A DNA stretch of 64,000 nt from Pandoraea horticolens (lineage in GTDB: Bacteria; Pseudomonadota; Gammaproteobacteria; Burkholderiales; Burkholderiaceae). Location of the stretch: assembly GCF_902459555.1 (NCBI RefSeq), contig NZ_CABPSM010000011.1:1-64000 (forward strand), read 5' to 3'. The notes under the pieces are model-generated. The model was not told the origin of the DNA. It ran no database searches and worked only from the letters and a program-made list of their open reading frames with translations. The translations under genes and the position numbers were made by a program. Positions 50,109 through 58,802 of this stretch are shown one piece after another (position 1 is the first letter of the stretch; each line of letters starts with the position of its first letter).

Positions 50109-50528
50109 TTACTGCAGGATCTCGATGCGTTTCACGTCGATATCGTTCGGACGAAAGCGATGGCGGTCGACTTCGCCGGTAATGCGCACACGCGTCTTGT
50201 CGGTGATTTGCCGGTCGGCCGGCAGGTACTTGTCGTCGAGTTCGATTTCGATGGTCTTGCCGGTGTCGTCGCGGAACGTGTAGTGCTCGTGCTTGAGCCG
50301 GTTGACGATGTAGCCCTCGATCACGGCGACGGCGTCGTCGGGGGCGACCAGGGCATGCTCGACGGTCGAGACATTGGACGTCGCGGACGGCACGACCACG
50401 CTTCCGGTGGTTGCCACGCCGGCCGCCGGGCCCGTGTATTGCGCAATGGCAGGTGCCGCGCTTAGTACGCCGAGAAATGCCGCTGCCGCACAGAGAAGCG
50501 GCTTGAAACGATGGTTTTTGCCTGGCAT
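50109..50528 (-). CDS. YgiW/YdeI-type stress OB-fold (BOF) protein
   Basis: 139 residues with a Sec signal (LLCAAAAFLGVLSAAPAIAQ). The mature part has the BOF pattern: VAVIEGYIVNRLKHEHYTFRD then IEIELDDKYLPADRQITDKTRVRITGEVD and a final IDVKRIEIL. These small periplasmic OB-fold proteins help tolerate stress in enterics; the ligand is unsettled. Separated from yciB by 169 bp and from msrB by 157 bp. Confidence 0.82.
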   Translation of the reverse strand: MPGKNHRFKPLLCAAAAFLGVLSAAPAIAQYTGPAAGVATTGSVVVPSATSNVSTVEHALVAPDDAVAVIEGYIVNRLKHEHYTFRDDTGKTIEIELDDKYLPADRQITDKTRVRITGEVDRHRFRPNDIDVKRIEILQ

Positions 50529-50652
50529 GAGCGACGTTTCCTGATGCTTGTTAAGGAGAGGTCAGCTTAGCAGACGTCTGATCGGTGTCCGGTCACTTGG
50601 GCGGAAGGAAACTTCCAAAAGTGCTCGCGATACACGGCAAAACAGGAGGCAC

Positions 50653-50677
50653 CCCCACCGGCGGCGTGCCGGTGGGG
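50653..50677 (-). terminator. Hairpin after msrB
   Basis: CCCCACCGGC-GGCGT-GCCGGTGGGG, a perfect 10-bp stem eight bases past the msrB stop. A TTTT occurs further downstream on the minus strand, not immediately, so efficiency as a terminator is uncertain. Confidence 0.65.
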
Positions 50678-50685
50678 TGGGGCTC

Positions 50686-51108
50686 TCAGCCTTCGACGGG
50701 TTTGTCGGACTGGCCTTCCTTGTCCTCGAAGTTGAGCGAGGCCGAATTGATGCAATAACGCAGACCGGTCGGCTGTGGGCCGTCTTCGAACACATGTCCC
50801 AGGTGGGCGTCGCAGTTGTGACAACGTACTTCCACGCGCACCATGCCGTGGCTGTAGTCCATGACCTCGTCTATGCCGGCCTTGTCGAGGGGCGCCGAGT
50901 AGCTGGGCCAGCCGCAGCCCGCATCGAACTTCTCGGTCGATTCGAACAGCGGCGCACCGCAGCAGATACAGCGGTAGGTGCCGTCTTTCCAGTGATCCCA
51001 GTAACGGCCAGTGAACGCGCGCTCGGTGGCCGCATGGCGCGTGACCTGATATTCCACGTCGTCGAGTTGGGCGCGCCAGTCGGCGTCGTTCTTTTCCACT
51101 TTGCTCAT
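50686..51108 (-). CDS. msrB: Peptide-methionine (R)-S-oxide reductase
   Basis: 140 residues. Repairs the R form of methionine sulfoxide. Zinc is held by two CxxC pairs (Cys 47/50 and Cys 96/99) and the catalytic Cys 119 lies in RYCINSASL. The body carries the [10 protein letters not shown] motif. No signal peptide, so cytoplasmic. Encoded 137 bp after selO on the same strand; GGAGAC precedes the start. Confidence 0.97.
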   Translation of the reverse strand: MSKVEKNDADWRAQLDDVEYQVTRHAATERAFTGRYWDHWKDGTYRCICCGAPLFESTEKFDAGCGWPSYSAPLDKAGIDEVMDYSHGMVRVEVRCHNCDAHLGHVFEDGPQPTGLRYCINSASLNFEDKEGQSDKPVEG

Positions 51109-51245
51109 GAGAGTCTCCTGAGGGGCAGCGGCCCCGGAGTTGCCGCCGCGCGTCGAATATTCGTCAGACCTTGCTCAGATGGGGGCGGCCCGCCGTTTTG
51201 CAATGCGCGGCAACGCGCCGCCGTCCACCGATGTCATGCTGTCGA

Positions 51246-52769
51246 TCAGGACGAGCAACTGACTTCGAGTTGGTCGGCCCAGTCGGGCGGCAGCTCGGCG
51301 TAACGCTCGAATTCGGGTTGTTCGTCGTAAGGCCGCGAGAGCACGCGCAGCAGCGTGTCGACTTCCGAGAAGTCCTTCTCACCGGCACGCCGGATCGCGA
51401 TTTCGGCCAGATGATTGCGCAGGATGTACTTCGGGTTGACGAGCCGCATGGCGACCGCGCGCTTGGCGTCGGTGCTCGCCTCGTGACGCAACCGTGCGCG
51501 GTAATCCACCGCCCAGGCATCGAACCCCGCACGGTCGATGAACATATCGCGTAGCGGGGCGTCGGTGGCCGGGTTCTCGAGTTCGAGCCCGGCGAGCGTG
51601 CGAAACAGGTGCGTGAAGTCGACGCGCCCCTCGTGCATCAGCTTGAACAGACGGTTGATGAGCGTTTCGTCGTCGGCATGCGACTCGCGCAACCCGAGCT
51701 TGGCACGCATGCGCAAATCGATTTCCTCTGCGAACCGCGTCTTGAACACGGGCAATACCGACTGCGCCTGTTCGATGGCCGCATCGCCCTCGCCGAACAA
51801 CGGCAGTAAGGCTTGTGCGAGGCAGAACAGGTTCCAGTACGCGACGTTCGGCTGCGCCTGATAGGCGTACCGTCCCTGCGTGTCGGAGTGGTTGCAGATG
51901 TGATGTGCGTTGAAGCCGTCGAGAAAGCCGAACGGGCCGTAATCGATGGTCAGCCCGAGAATCGACATGTTGTCGGTGTTCATCACCCCGTGACAGAAGC
52001 CCACAGCCTGCCAATGCGCGACCATTTCCGCCGTGGCTTCGCACACGGCGCTGAGCAGTGCGAGGTACGGATTGGCTTCGTCGCGGCAGTGCGGGTAGTG
52101 ATGATCGATGGTGAAGTCTGCGAGTTGACGCAGCGCTTCGTACTGATCGTTGGCCCAGAAGTGTTCGAAATGACCGAAACGAATGAAGCTCGGCGACAGG
52201 CGGGTAACGACGGCTGCCGTCTCGATGGTTTCGCGGCGTACAGGGGCGTCTGAGCCAATGACGCACAGCGCGCGTGTCGTCGGCACGCCGAGATGGAACA
52301 TGGCTTCCGATCCGAGGAATTCCCGAATCGACGAGCGCAGCACGGCGCGCCCGTCGCCCATGCGCGAGTAGGGCGTCAGCCCACCTCCCTTGATCTGAAT
52401 TTCCCAGCGTCCGCCGGGGCCATCCGATTCGCCGAGCAGCAACGCCCGGCCGTCACCCAGTTGACCGGCCCATACGCCGAACTGGTGGCCCGAATAGACA
52501 CTGGCGAGCGGGTCGCCGCCAGGCAGCGGCGCATTGCCGGCAAAGGTGGCGAGAAACTCCGGATCGCGCGCCGCTTCGGGCGACCACCCGAGCAGGCGGG
52601 CGGCGTCGGCCGAAAAACCGACCAGATAAGGCGCAGGCAGTGGCTGAGGCGCGAGGCGCGTATAGAAGCTGTCGCCGAGCGACGCAAACCGGTTCGCCAA
52701 AGGCAGAGGTCCATATGGCTTGAGCGAAGCGGAAACTGAGGCGAGGGCGGGACGGTCGGTTGCCGACAT
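51246..52769 (-). CDS. selO: Protein adenylyltransferase SelO
   Basis: 507 residues. SelO (YdiU) has a kinase-like fold that binds ATP inverted and transfers AMP to Ser, Thr or Tyr of target proteins, linked to redox homeostasis. Seen: [48 protein letters not shown], and the C-terminal LEVSCSS, in which Cys replaces the selenocysteine of eukaryotic SelO. It is followed by msrB on the same strand, a sensible redox pairing. Confidence 0.95.
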   Translation of the reverse strand: MSATDRPALASVSASLKPYGPLPLANRFASLGDSFYTRLAPQPLPAPYLVGFSADAARLLGWSPEAARDPEFLATFAGNAPLPGGDPLASVYSGHQFGVWAGQLGDGRALLLGESDGPGGRWEIQIKGGGLTPYSRMGDGRAVLRSSIREFLGSEAMFHLGVPTTRALCVIGSDAPVRRETIETAAVVTRLSPSFIRFGHFEHFWANDQYEALRQLADFTIDHHYPHCRDEANPYLALLSAVCEATAEMVAHWQAVGFCHGVMNTDNMSILGLTIDYGPFGFLDGFNAHHICNHSDTQGRYAYQAQPNVAYWNLFCLAQALLPLFGEGDAAIEQAQSVLPVFKTRFAEEIDLRMRAKLGLRESHADDETLINRLFKLMHEGRVDFTHLFRTLAGLELENPATDAPLRDMFIDRAGFDAWAVDYRARLRHEASTDAKRAVAMRLVNPKYILRNHLAEIAIRRAGEKDFSEVDTLLRVLSRPYDEQPEFERYAELPPDWADQLEVSCSS

Positions 52770-53070
52770 TGGGGACGTTCCTGATGGTGAATAAACATTC
52801 TACTTGAGGTGTCCATCGCGCGCTGCCGGGTTGCGTACGCTGGCGTGGCCGCGCATCTGCTGCGCTGCACAAGCGATGGGCGTTGACCCGGCGAGCGTGC
52901 GCGTCAAGAATAAATCTCTGCGGCGGCAATGAACGTACACGTCAGACGTGCCACCACCCGTAGCACGAAATCTCGAACGCCCAAACGCTTAAACGCTTAA
53001 ACGCTTAAACGCTATTTTCGACGTATCCCCGTCATTCCGGTTTTCCCGATTTTTTCTGGAGATTCGACGC
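52770..53070. other. Divergent gap between selO and the acyl-CoA ligase
   Basis: 301 bases without a supported gene. It must hold both promoters. The striking element is the octamer repeat at 52983-53013. A TTCTGGAG stretch about 10 bases before the ligase ATG serves as its ribosome site. Confidence 0.5.
52983..53013. repeat. Tandem octamer repeat AAACGCTT, almost four copies
   Basis: Three full copies of AAACGCTT plus AAACGCT in direct tandem, ending 57 bp before the acyl-CoA ligase start and followed by ATTTTCG. Such a short repeat can gain or lose units by slippage. Its place in the promoter region could change expression of the ligase. Confidence 0.85.
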
Positions 53071-54699
53071 ATGGCAACACCGCTCCTCGGCCGGATGATG
53101 GCCGCGCCGCTCCTGATTTCCTCGTTGCTCACGCATGCCGCGCGTCACCACGGCGACACCGAGATCGTGTCGCGTCGCGTCGAAGGCGACATTCACCGCT
53201 ACACCTGGCGCGACGCCGAGCAGCGCGCTCGCCAACTCGCGCAGGCGTTACGCCGCCTGGGCGTGGGCGATGGCGAGCGCGTAGGCACGCTGGCATGGAA
53301 CGGCTATCGGCATCTTGAGCTGTACTACGCTGTCTCGGGCATGGGCAGTGTGGTTCACACCGTCAACCCGCGGCTGTTTCCCGAGCAGATCGCCTACATC
53401 GTCAATCACGCCGAAGATCGCTTCGTGGCGTTCGACATCAATTTCCTGCCGCTGATCGAGACGATTGCGCCACTGTGCCCAGACGTTCAGGGCTGGATCG
53501 CGATGACGGATCGCGCGCATCTGCCCGCATCCGGCCTGCCGTTACTGTGTTACGAGGATTTGGTTGCCGCTGAGGATGGCAATTTCGCGTGGCCGTCAAT
53601 GGACGAATCCACGGCGTCGGGCCTTTGCTACACGTCGGGTACGACGGGGAATCCGAAAGGGGTGCTGTACAGCCACCGCTCCACGGTGCTGCATGCCTTC
53701 GGCGCTTCGCTGCCGGATGCGATGGCGATGTCGGCACGCGACGCCGTGCTGCCCGTGGTGCCGATGTTCCACGTGAACGCGTGGGGCCTGCCATATTCCA
53801 GCGCGCTCGTCGGCGCGAAGCTCGTGTTCCCAGGCAAGGATCTCGACGGCAAGTCGTTGTACGAACTGTTCGAGGCCGAGGGCGTAACGTTCTCCGCCGG
53901 GGTGCCCACGGTCTGGCTGGGGCTGCTGACGTACGTGAAATCCGTCGGTGCGCGCTTCTCGACGTTGGAACGCACGGTGATCGGTGGATCGGCCTGTCCG
54001 CCGGCCATGCTCCAGACCTTCGAGAAAGATTATGGGGTGCGTGTCATCCACGCGTGGGGTATGACCGAGATGTCGCCGCTCGGCACGCTATGTCATCTGC
54101 GCAAACATCATCGCGATCTGCCGGCCGACGCGCAGCAGCACATTCTGGAAAAACAAGGGACGGCGATCTACGGTGTCGACCTGAAAATTGTCGGGCCCGA
54201 GGGTGAAGAGCTGCCTTGGGACGGCAAGGCGTTTGGCGATTTGCACGCGCGCGGGCCGTGGGTGCTGGAGCGCTATTTCGGCTCGGATGAGTCGCCGCTG
54301 GCCGACGGCTGGTTTCCGACCGGGGATGTGGCCACGATCGATGCCGAAGGTTATGTGCAGATCACCGACCGCAGCAAGGACGTCATTAAATCGGGCGGCG
54401 AGTGGATCAGCTCCATCGATGTGGAGAACGTCGCCATGGCACATCCGGAGATACACGAGGCGGCCTGCATTGCCATTCGCCACCCGAAGTGGGAAGAGCG
54501 GCCATTGCTGGTCGTGGTTCGCAAGCCGGGCTCGACGCTGACTCGCGAGGACGTTCTGGCGTTCTATGAAGGGCGCGTCGTGAAATGGTGGATCCCCGAT
54601 GACGTGGTGTTCGTCGACGAGATTCCCCATACGGCGACCGGAAAGATGCTCAAGCTCAAACTGCGCGAGAAGTTCCGTAGCTATCAGCCGGCGTCCTAG
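53071..54699 (+). CDS. Acyl-CoA ligase (3-(methylthio)propionyl-CoA / fatty acid type)
   Basis: 542 residues, no damage. AMP-forming ligase: P-loop [18 protein letters not shown] (about residue 187), motif [12 protein letters not shown], hinge [12 protein letters not shown], and catalytic lysine in [14 protein letters not shown] (about 526). Converts a carboxylic acid to its CoA thioester. The opening [20 protein letters not shown] and [11 protein letters not shown] match the DmdB-like/medium-chain group; the exact substrate cannot be read. It may cover part of the activity lost with the fadD pseudogene. Confidence 0.9.
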   Translation: MATPLLGRMMAAPLLISSLLTHAARHHGDTEIVSRRVEGDIHRYTWRDAEQRARQLAQALRRLGVGDGERVGTLAWNGYRHLELYYAVSGMGSVVHTVNPRLFPEQIAYIVNHAEDRFVAFDINFLPLIETIAPLCPDVQGWIAMTDRAHLPASGLPLLCYEDLVAAEDGNFAWPSMDESTASGLCYTSGTTGNPKGVLYSHRSTVLHAFGASLPDAMAMSARDAVLPVVPMFHVNAWGLPYSSALVGAKLVFPGKDLDGKSLYELFEAEGVTFSAGVPTVWLGLLTYVKSVGARFSTLERTVIGGSACPPAMLQTFEKDYGVRVIHAWGMTEMSPLGTLCHLRKHHRDLPADAQQHILEKQGTAIYGVDLKIVGPEGEELPWDGKAFGDLHARGPWVLERYFGSDESPLADGWFPTGDVATIDAEGYVQITDRSKDVIKSGGEWISSIDVENVAMAHPEIHEAACIAIRHPKWEERPLLVVVRKPGSTLTREDVLAFYEGRVVKWWIPDDVVFVDEIPHTATGKMLKLKLREKFRSYQPAS

Positions 54700-54846
54700 A
54701 TTCTTGGTCATGGCGTCCGTCATGGCTGCGGCATCCGCAGGGAACCCGCTCGGAAACGTCTGAGCGAGTGTGCGGACGCCGCCGGAAATCCAGCAGCGAC
54801 GCCGCTTTTCGGGCGATCCCGGGTCATTTCGGCCCTACGTCCCCTC

Positions 54847-54852
54847 TATAAT
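54847..54852 (+). promoter_or_regulatory. Possible -10 box of the liv operon
   Basis: TATAAT, 68 bp before the first permease start. The corresponding -35 region (GTCATT) is poor. Confidence 0.35.
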
Positions 54853-54874
54853 GTGAGCCTGAATTTCCTCCGAT

Positions 54875-54891
54875 GCGGCAGTCTCTGCCGC
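54875..54891 (+). repeat. Leader hairpin of the liv operon
   Basis: GCGGCAG-TCT-CTGCCGC, a perfect 7-bp stem with a three-base loop, 28 bp before the permease start and downstream of the -10 candidate. It may affect leader RNA structure. Confidence 0.5.
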
Positions 54892-54919
54892 GTCTTCATT
54901 GGCTTTCGAAGGAGACGGC

Positions 54920-55903
54920 GTGCATCTGCTGAGTGCCACTGCGGGCCTCGTGCTTGTGAATGGCGTGAGCTATGGCTTGCTGCTGTTCATGCTGTCTGGC
55001 GGCCTCACGTTGATCTTCAGCATGCTGGGCGTGCTGAATTTTGCGCACGCCAGCTTCTACATGCTGGGGGCGTATTTTGCGTATACGTTATCGGCGGCGG
55101 TGGGTTTCTGGCCGGCGCTGGTTGCGGCGCCGCTGATCGTTGGGGTGATCGGCGCGGCTTTCGAGCGGGGCGTGTTGCGGCGGTTGCGCACGCGCGGTGT
55201 GCTGGCGGAACTGCTCGCCACGTTCGGGCTGGCCTACATCGTGGTGGAGCTGGTGCAACTCGCCTGGGGCCGCGGGCCGGTCGATTACGGTGTGCCCGTG
55301 GCCTTTGAAGGCATGCTGGTTCATGTGGCGGGCATCGCCGTGCCTGCGTACCGGTTGTTTCTGATGGGACTGGCGTGTGCGATCGCCCTGCTGGTGTGGG
55401 TGGCGTTTCGCGCCACACGGGCCGGACTGATCTTACAGGCGGCATTGTCGCAACCGGCAATGACACAGGCCCTTGGTTATGACGTGCCTGCGCTTTACAC
55501 GGGGGTGTTTGCGTGCGGCGCGGCGCTGGCGGCGCTCGCCGGGGCGGCCGGGGGTAATGTGCTGGTGACTGAGCCGGGTATGGCGGCAACGGTCGGCAGC
55601 GTAGTGTTCGTGGTGGTCGTTGTCGGCGGACTCGGTTCGCTGGGCGGTGCATTCGTCGCGTCGCTGCTTATCGGGCTGTTGCAGACATGGGCCGTCACGA
55701 GCGATGCCAGCCTGGCCCAATGGTGGCCTCAAAGTGCGGCGGGAGCGGGGAACGCACGGGGCACACTGGATGCGTTCTGGGCCGCTGTTGCGCCGATGTC
55801 GCATCTGACCGTAGCGCAGCTCGCGCCTGCGGTGCCATATTTGCTCATGGTGGCGGTGCTGCTTTGGCGTCCGCGCGGACTCTTCGGCGTTCGGGAGGGG
55901 TAA
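54920..55903 (+). CDS. livH: Branched-chain amino acid-type ABC transporter permease (LivH)
   Basis: 327 residues from GTG 54920, chosen because AAGGAGA stands five bases ahead; a TTG seven codons earlier lacks this. About eight membrane helices; LivH-type motifs MLGVLNFAHASFYMLGAYFAY and GGLGSLGGAFVASLLIGLLQTW. One of two permeases of a HAAT-family importer in the inner membrane. Stop and next start overlap (TAATG). Substrate class follows the family; real substrate unknown. Confidence 0.9.
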   Translation: MHLLSATAGLVLVNGVSYGLLLFMLSGGLTLIFSMLGVLNFAHASFYMLGAYFAYTLSAAVGFWPALVAAPLIVGVIGAAFERGVLRRLRTRGVLAELLATFGLAYIVVELVQLAWGRGPVDYGVPVAFEGMLVHVAGIAVPAYRLFLMGLACAIALLVWVAFRATRAGLILQAALSQPAMTQALGYDVPALYTGVFACGAALAALAGAAGGNVLVTEPGMAATVGSVVFVVVVVGGLGSLGGAFVASLLIGLLQTWAVTSDASLAQWWPQSAAGAGNARGTLDAFWAAVAPMSHLTVAQLAPAVPYLLMVAVLLWRPRGLFGVREG

Positions 55904-57186
55904 TGGACAACGTTATCGCCAGTTCGTCAGCGGCCGTACCGGCGTCGTGGCGTCGCCGGGCAGTCATGTGGTTGGTCTTTGCAGCCATCCTTGGTCTGGC
56001 CCCCTGGTGTTTTCCCTCCGACACAGCGCTCACCTTGATGACGCAGATGGGGACCGCGGCCATTCTCGCCTTGTCGTTCAATCTTCTGCTCGGCTCGACG
56101 GGCTTGTTGAGTTTTTGCCATGCGACGTACGCGGGCGTCGGTGCCTACGCGGGCGTGTGGTGTATGAATCGTATCGGCGTTCAGGGGCTGCCTGTGTCGA
56201 TGGCCCTTGTCCCGGTTGCCGGTGCTGTCGCGGGGGGCATGGCCGGCGCCACGCTGGGGTATGTCACCACGCGTCGCGCAGGCATGACGTTCGCCATGAT
56301 TACGCTCGGTGTGGCAGAGCTTGTCTGGGTGATGGCCGCGATGATGCCCGAATGGTTCGGCGGCGAACGCGGCATTCCGACCGACCGGACACTCGGTGCC
56401 GCATGGTTCGGGGTGACATTCGCGACGCAGCGCGAGGTCTACGCGCTGGTAGCGGTGTGGTTGTTCGTTTGTGCGGCTCTGATGTACGGCGTCACGCGCA
56501 CGCCGTTGGGATTTCTGGCTCGCGCGGTACGCGATAACCCTGTGCGTGCTGCCTTCCTTGGGCAATCGCCAGCGGCAGTGCGGTATCGCATGCAGATCAT
56601 CGCTGCGGCTTTTGCCGGGGTGGCGGGCGCGTTGGGCGCATTGAATTTCGAACTGGTCAGTGCCGACACCTTCAGCCTGGAGCGCTCCGGCATAGTGCTC
56701 GTCTTCACCGTGCTTGGCGGTACGGCGTATTTCGCGGGGCCGATGCTGGGGGCTGTCGTCGGCGTGTTCGCAACGGTCGTGCTGGCAACGCTGACACGGG
56801 CTTGGCAACTCTATCTGGGGTTGGGGTTTCTGGCGGTCGTGGTATTCGCGCCGGGGGGTATCGCCGGGTTGATTTCGGTTCACGTGCACGCCTGGCGCGC
56901 CGGCATGGCCCGCGCATTGTGGCAGCCCTACGCGGCTGTCTGCGTTGGCTTGGCGCTAGTCGTCGGCGGGCTGATCGGCATCGTGGAAATGACCTACGGT
57001 GCGCGTCTCGCGAGCGACGCGGCGCGGGCTGTGACGCAGGGGTGGAGCGCACATGCGGGGGCGGTGGCATGGGGTACGGCGGCCGCGGTTGTCGTCGGTG
57101 GCCTCGCCATCGCGACGTTCGCGGGACGTCATTTGCGGCGCAAGGCGGCGAGCACGGGAGTTCGCGTGGGGAACGGCGATGAGTGA
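55903..57186 (+). CDS. livM: Branched-chain amino acid-type ABC transporter permease (LivM), extended
   Basis: 427 residues from ATG 55903 with GGGAGGGG ahead. Core LivM motifs: LSFNLLLGSTGLLSFCHATYAGVGAY, RTPLGFLARAVRDNPVRAAFLG and the GGTAYFAGPMLGAV turn. About 100 residues follow the normal LivM end (after GGIAGLI, near 324), with two more likely membrane helices and a basic tail. The extension is unusual for the family in my knowledge. Overlaps livG by eight bases. Confidence 0.88.
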   Translation: MDNVIASSSAAVPASWRRRAVMWLVFAAILGLAPWCFPSDTALTLMTQMGTAAILALSFNLLLGSTGLLSFCHATYAGVGAYAGVWCMNRIGVQGLPVSMALVPVAGAVAGGMAGATLGYVTTRRAGMTFAMITLGVAELVWVMAAMMPEWFGGERGIPTDRTLGAAWFGVTFATQREVYALVAVWLFVCAALMYGVTRTPLGFLARAVRDNPVRAAFLGQSPAAVRYRMQIIAAAFAGVAGALGALNFELVSADTFSLERSGIVLVFTVLGGTAYFAGPMLGAVVGVFATVVLATLTRAWQLYLGLGFLAVVVFAPGGIAGLISVHVHAWRAGMARALWQPYAAVCVGLALVVGGLIGIVEMTYGARLASDAARAVTQGWSAHAGAVAWGTAAAVVVGGLAIATFAGRHLRRKAASTGVRVGNGDE

Positions 57187-57997
57187 AGCCGACAAGTGTG
57201 CCCGCTCGTCCAGCCAGGCGCTCAGCGTGAGAGGGGTGCACAAATCGTTCGGACGCACGCAGGTGCTGTGCGGTGTCGATTTGACACTTGCGCCGGGTGA
57301 GCGGCTTGCGATCATCGGACCCAACGGCGCGGGCAAAAGCACGTTGTTCGATGTCATGACAGGCAGAACGCGGCCCGACCACGGGCGTGTCCTGCTGCAC
57401 GCGCGAGACGTCACCGGCCGCGCGCCGCATGTCATCAGCCGGCTTGGTCTGTCACGCAGTTTCCAGACGTCTCAGTTGTTCTTGCAGATGAGCGTCATCG
57501 ACCATCTGCGCTGTGCGGGGCTTTGGCCGGACGGCCATCGCTATACGTTCTGGCGCCGAATGCGCGGATTGGACGACGTTACCCGGCGAAGCGAGCTTTG
57601 GCTCAAGCGCCTCGGTCTGGAGGCGCGGCGCGATGTTCCGGCGGGCGCACTGAGCTACGCCGAGCAACGCGTACTCGAAGTCGGCTTGTGCGCGGCGTCG
57701 GCGGGCAGCGTCATGTTGCTGGACGAGCCCACGGCGGGCATGAGTCAGTCGGAGTCTGCTCATATGGTGGCGCTTATCGCCGAACTCAGCCGGGGACGCT
57801 CGCTGCTGATGATCGAGCACGACATGCAGGTCGTCTTTTCATTGGCCGACCGGATTGCGGTACTGGCGCGCGGCGCGATCATTGCGTGCGATACGCCTGC
57901 ACGAATTCGTGCGCATCCCGATGTGCGTACGGCGTATCTCGGGGATTATGCAGACGCTTTTGCGGAGCCATACCTCGAGGAGGCGCACGATGCTTGA
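57179..57997 (+). CDS. livG: Branched-chain amino acid-type ABC transporter ATPase (LivG)
   Basis: 272 residues from ATG 57179, overlapping livM. Walker A GPNGAGKSTLF, the family's RSFQTSQLF loop, a signature region LSYAEQRVLEVGL, Walker B VMLLDEPTAGMS and the switch ending MIEHDMQVVF. The Walker A lysine is normal. Pairs with LivF on the permease dimer. Confidence 0.92.
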   Translation: MSEADKCARSSSQALSVRGVHKSFGRTQVLCGVDLTLAPGERLAIIGPNGAGKSTLFDVMTGRTRPDHGRVLLHARDVTGRAPHVISRLGLSRSFQTSQLFLQMSVIDHLRCAGLWPDGHRYTFWRRMRGLDDVTRRSELWLKRLGLEARRDVPAGALSYAEQRVLEVGLCAASAGSVMLLDEPTAGMSQSESAHMVALIAELSRGRSLLMIEHDMQVVFSLADRIAVLARGAIIACDTPARIRAHPDVRTAYLGDYADAFAEPYLEEAHDA

Positions 57998-58712
57998 ACT
58001 GATCGATGTCAGGGCCGGTTACGGCGGGAGCCGCGTGCTGCATGGCGTGACGATGCGCGTCGGGCCCGGCGAGATCGTGGCTGTCCTCGGGCGTAACGGC
58101 GCCGGGCGCTCCACGCTCGCTCGCGCAATCATGGGGCAGTTGCCTCGTGACGGGGAAATTCGCTGGCGCGGGCAGTCGCTGGCCTCGCTTGCGCCGCATC
58201 AAATTGCGCGACTGGGCGTCGGCTACGTGCCGGAAACACGAGATGTCTTCGGGCCATTGACGGTCACGCAGAATCTGCTGCTGGGGCAGCGTGAGCGCAA
58301 AACCCGAGGGGGGCGACGCGCCGGCGGGATCGACCGGACGCTTACGCTTGCCGAAGCTTTCGAGCGCTTCGAGGAACTGGCGCCACGTCGTGACGCGCCC
58401 GCCGCTTCGTTGTCCGGTGGCGAACAACAATTGCTTTCGCTGTGCCGGGCGATGATGGCGGGGCCCGACTTGCTGATCGTCGATGAGCCGACCGAAGGAC
58501 TGGCCCCCAGGGTGGTGGCACGCATCGGCCGGATTCTGACCGATTTGCGGGCGACGGGCGTGGCGATCCTGCTGATCGAGCAGAAGCTGTCGCTCGCGCT
58601 CGGTTGCGCGCAGCGCGTCGCGGTGATGGGGCGGGGCACACTCGTCTTCGAGGGGCCGCCCGACGCGCTGGCGGCCGCGCCAGCGATTCGCGGCGAATGG
58701 CTTGAGGTGTAG
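57990..58712 (+). CDS. livF: Branched-chain amino acid-type ABC transporter ATPase (LivF), Walker A variant
   Basis: 240 residues from ATG 57990 with GAGGAGG ahead, overlapping livG by eight bases. Signature LSGGEQQLLSLCRAMM, Walker B LLIVDEPTEGLAP and the D/H-loop region are normal. Walker A reads GRNGAGRST: the invariant lysine at position 40 is arginine (CGC at 58107-58109). Heterodimeric importers can tolerate one weak site, so function is not excluded. No substrate-binding-protein gene follows. Confidence 0.9.
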   Translation: MLELIDVRAGYGGSRVLHGVTMRVGPGEIVAVLGRNGAGRSTLARAIMGQLPRDGEIRWRGQSLASLAPHQIARLGVGYVPETRDVFGPLTVTQNLLLGQRERKTRGGRRAGGIDRTLTLAEAFERFEELAPRRDAPAASLSGGEQQLLSLCRAMMAGPDLLIVDEPTEGLAPRVVARIGRILTDLRATGVAILLIEQKLSLALGCAQRVAVMGRGTLVFEGPPDALAAAPAIRGEWLEV

Positions 58713-58802
58713 CGCTGCGCTAGAATCGCACGATCGTCTTGCCGCAGCCGGCGCGCTCGCGGCGCCCCCAACGACGCACACAATATTAGGAACGAGACAA
58801 CG

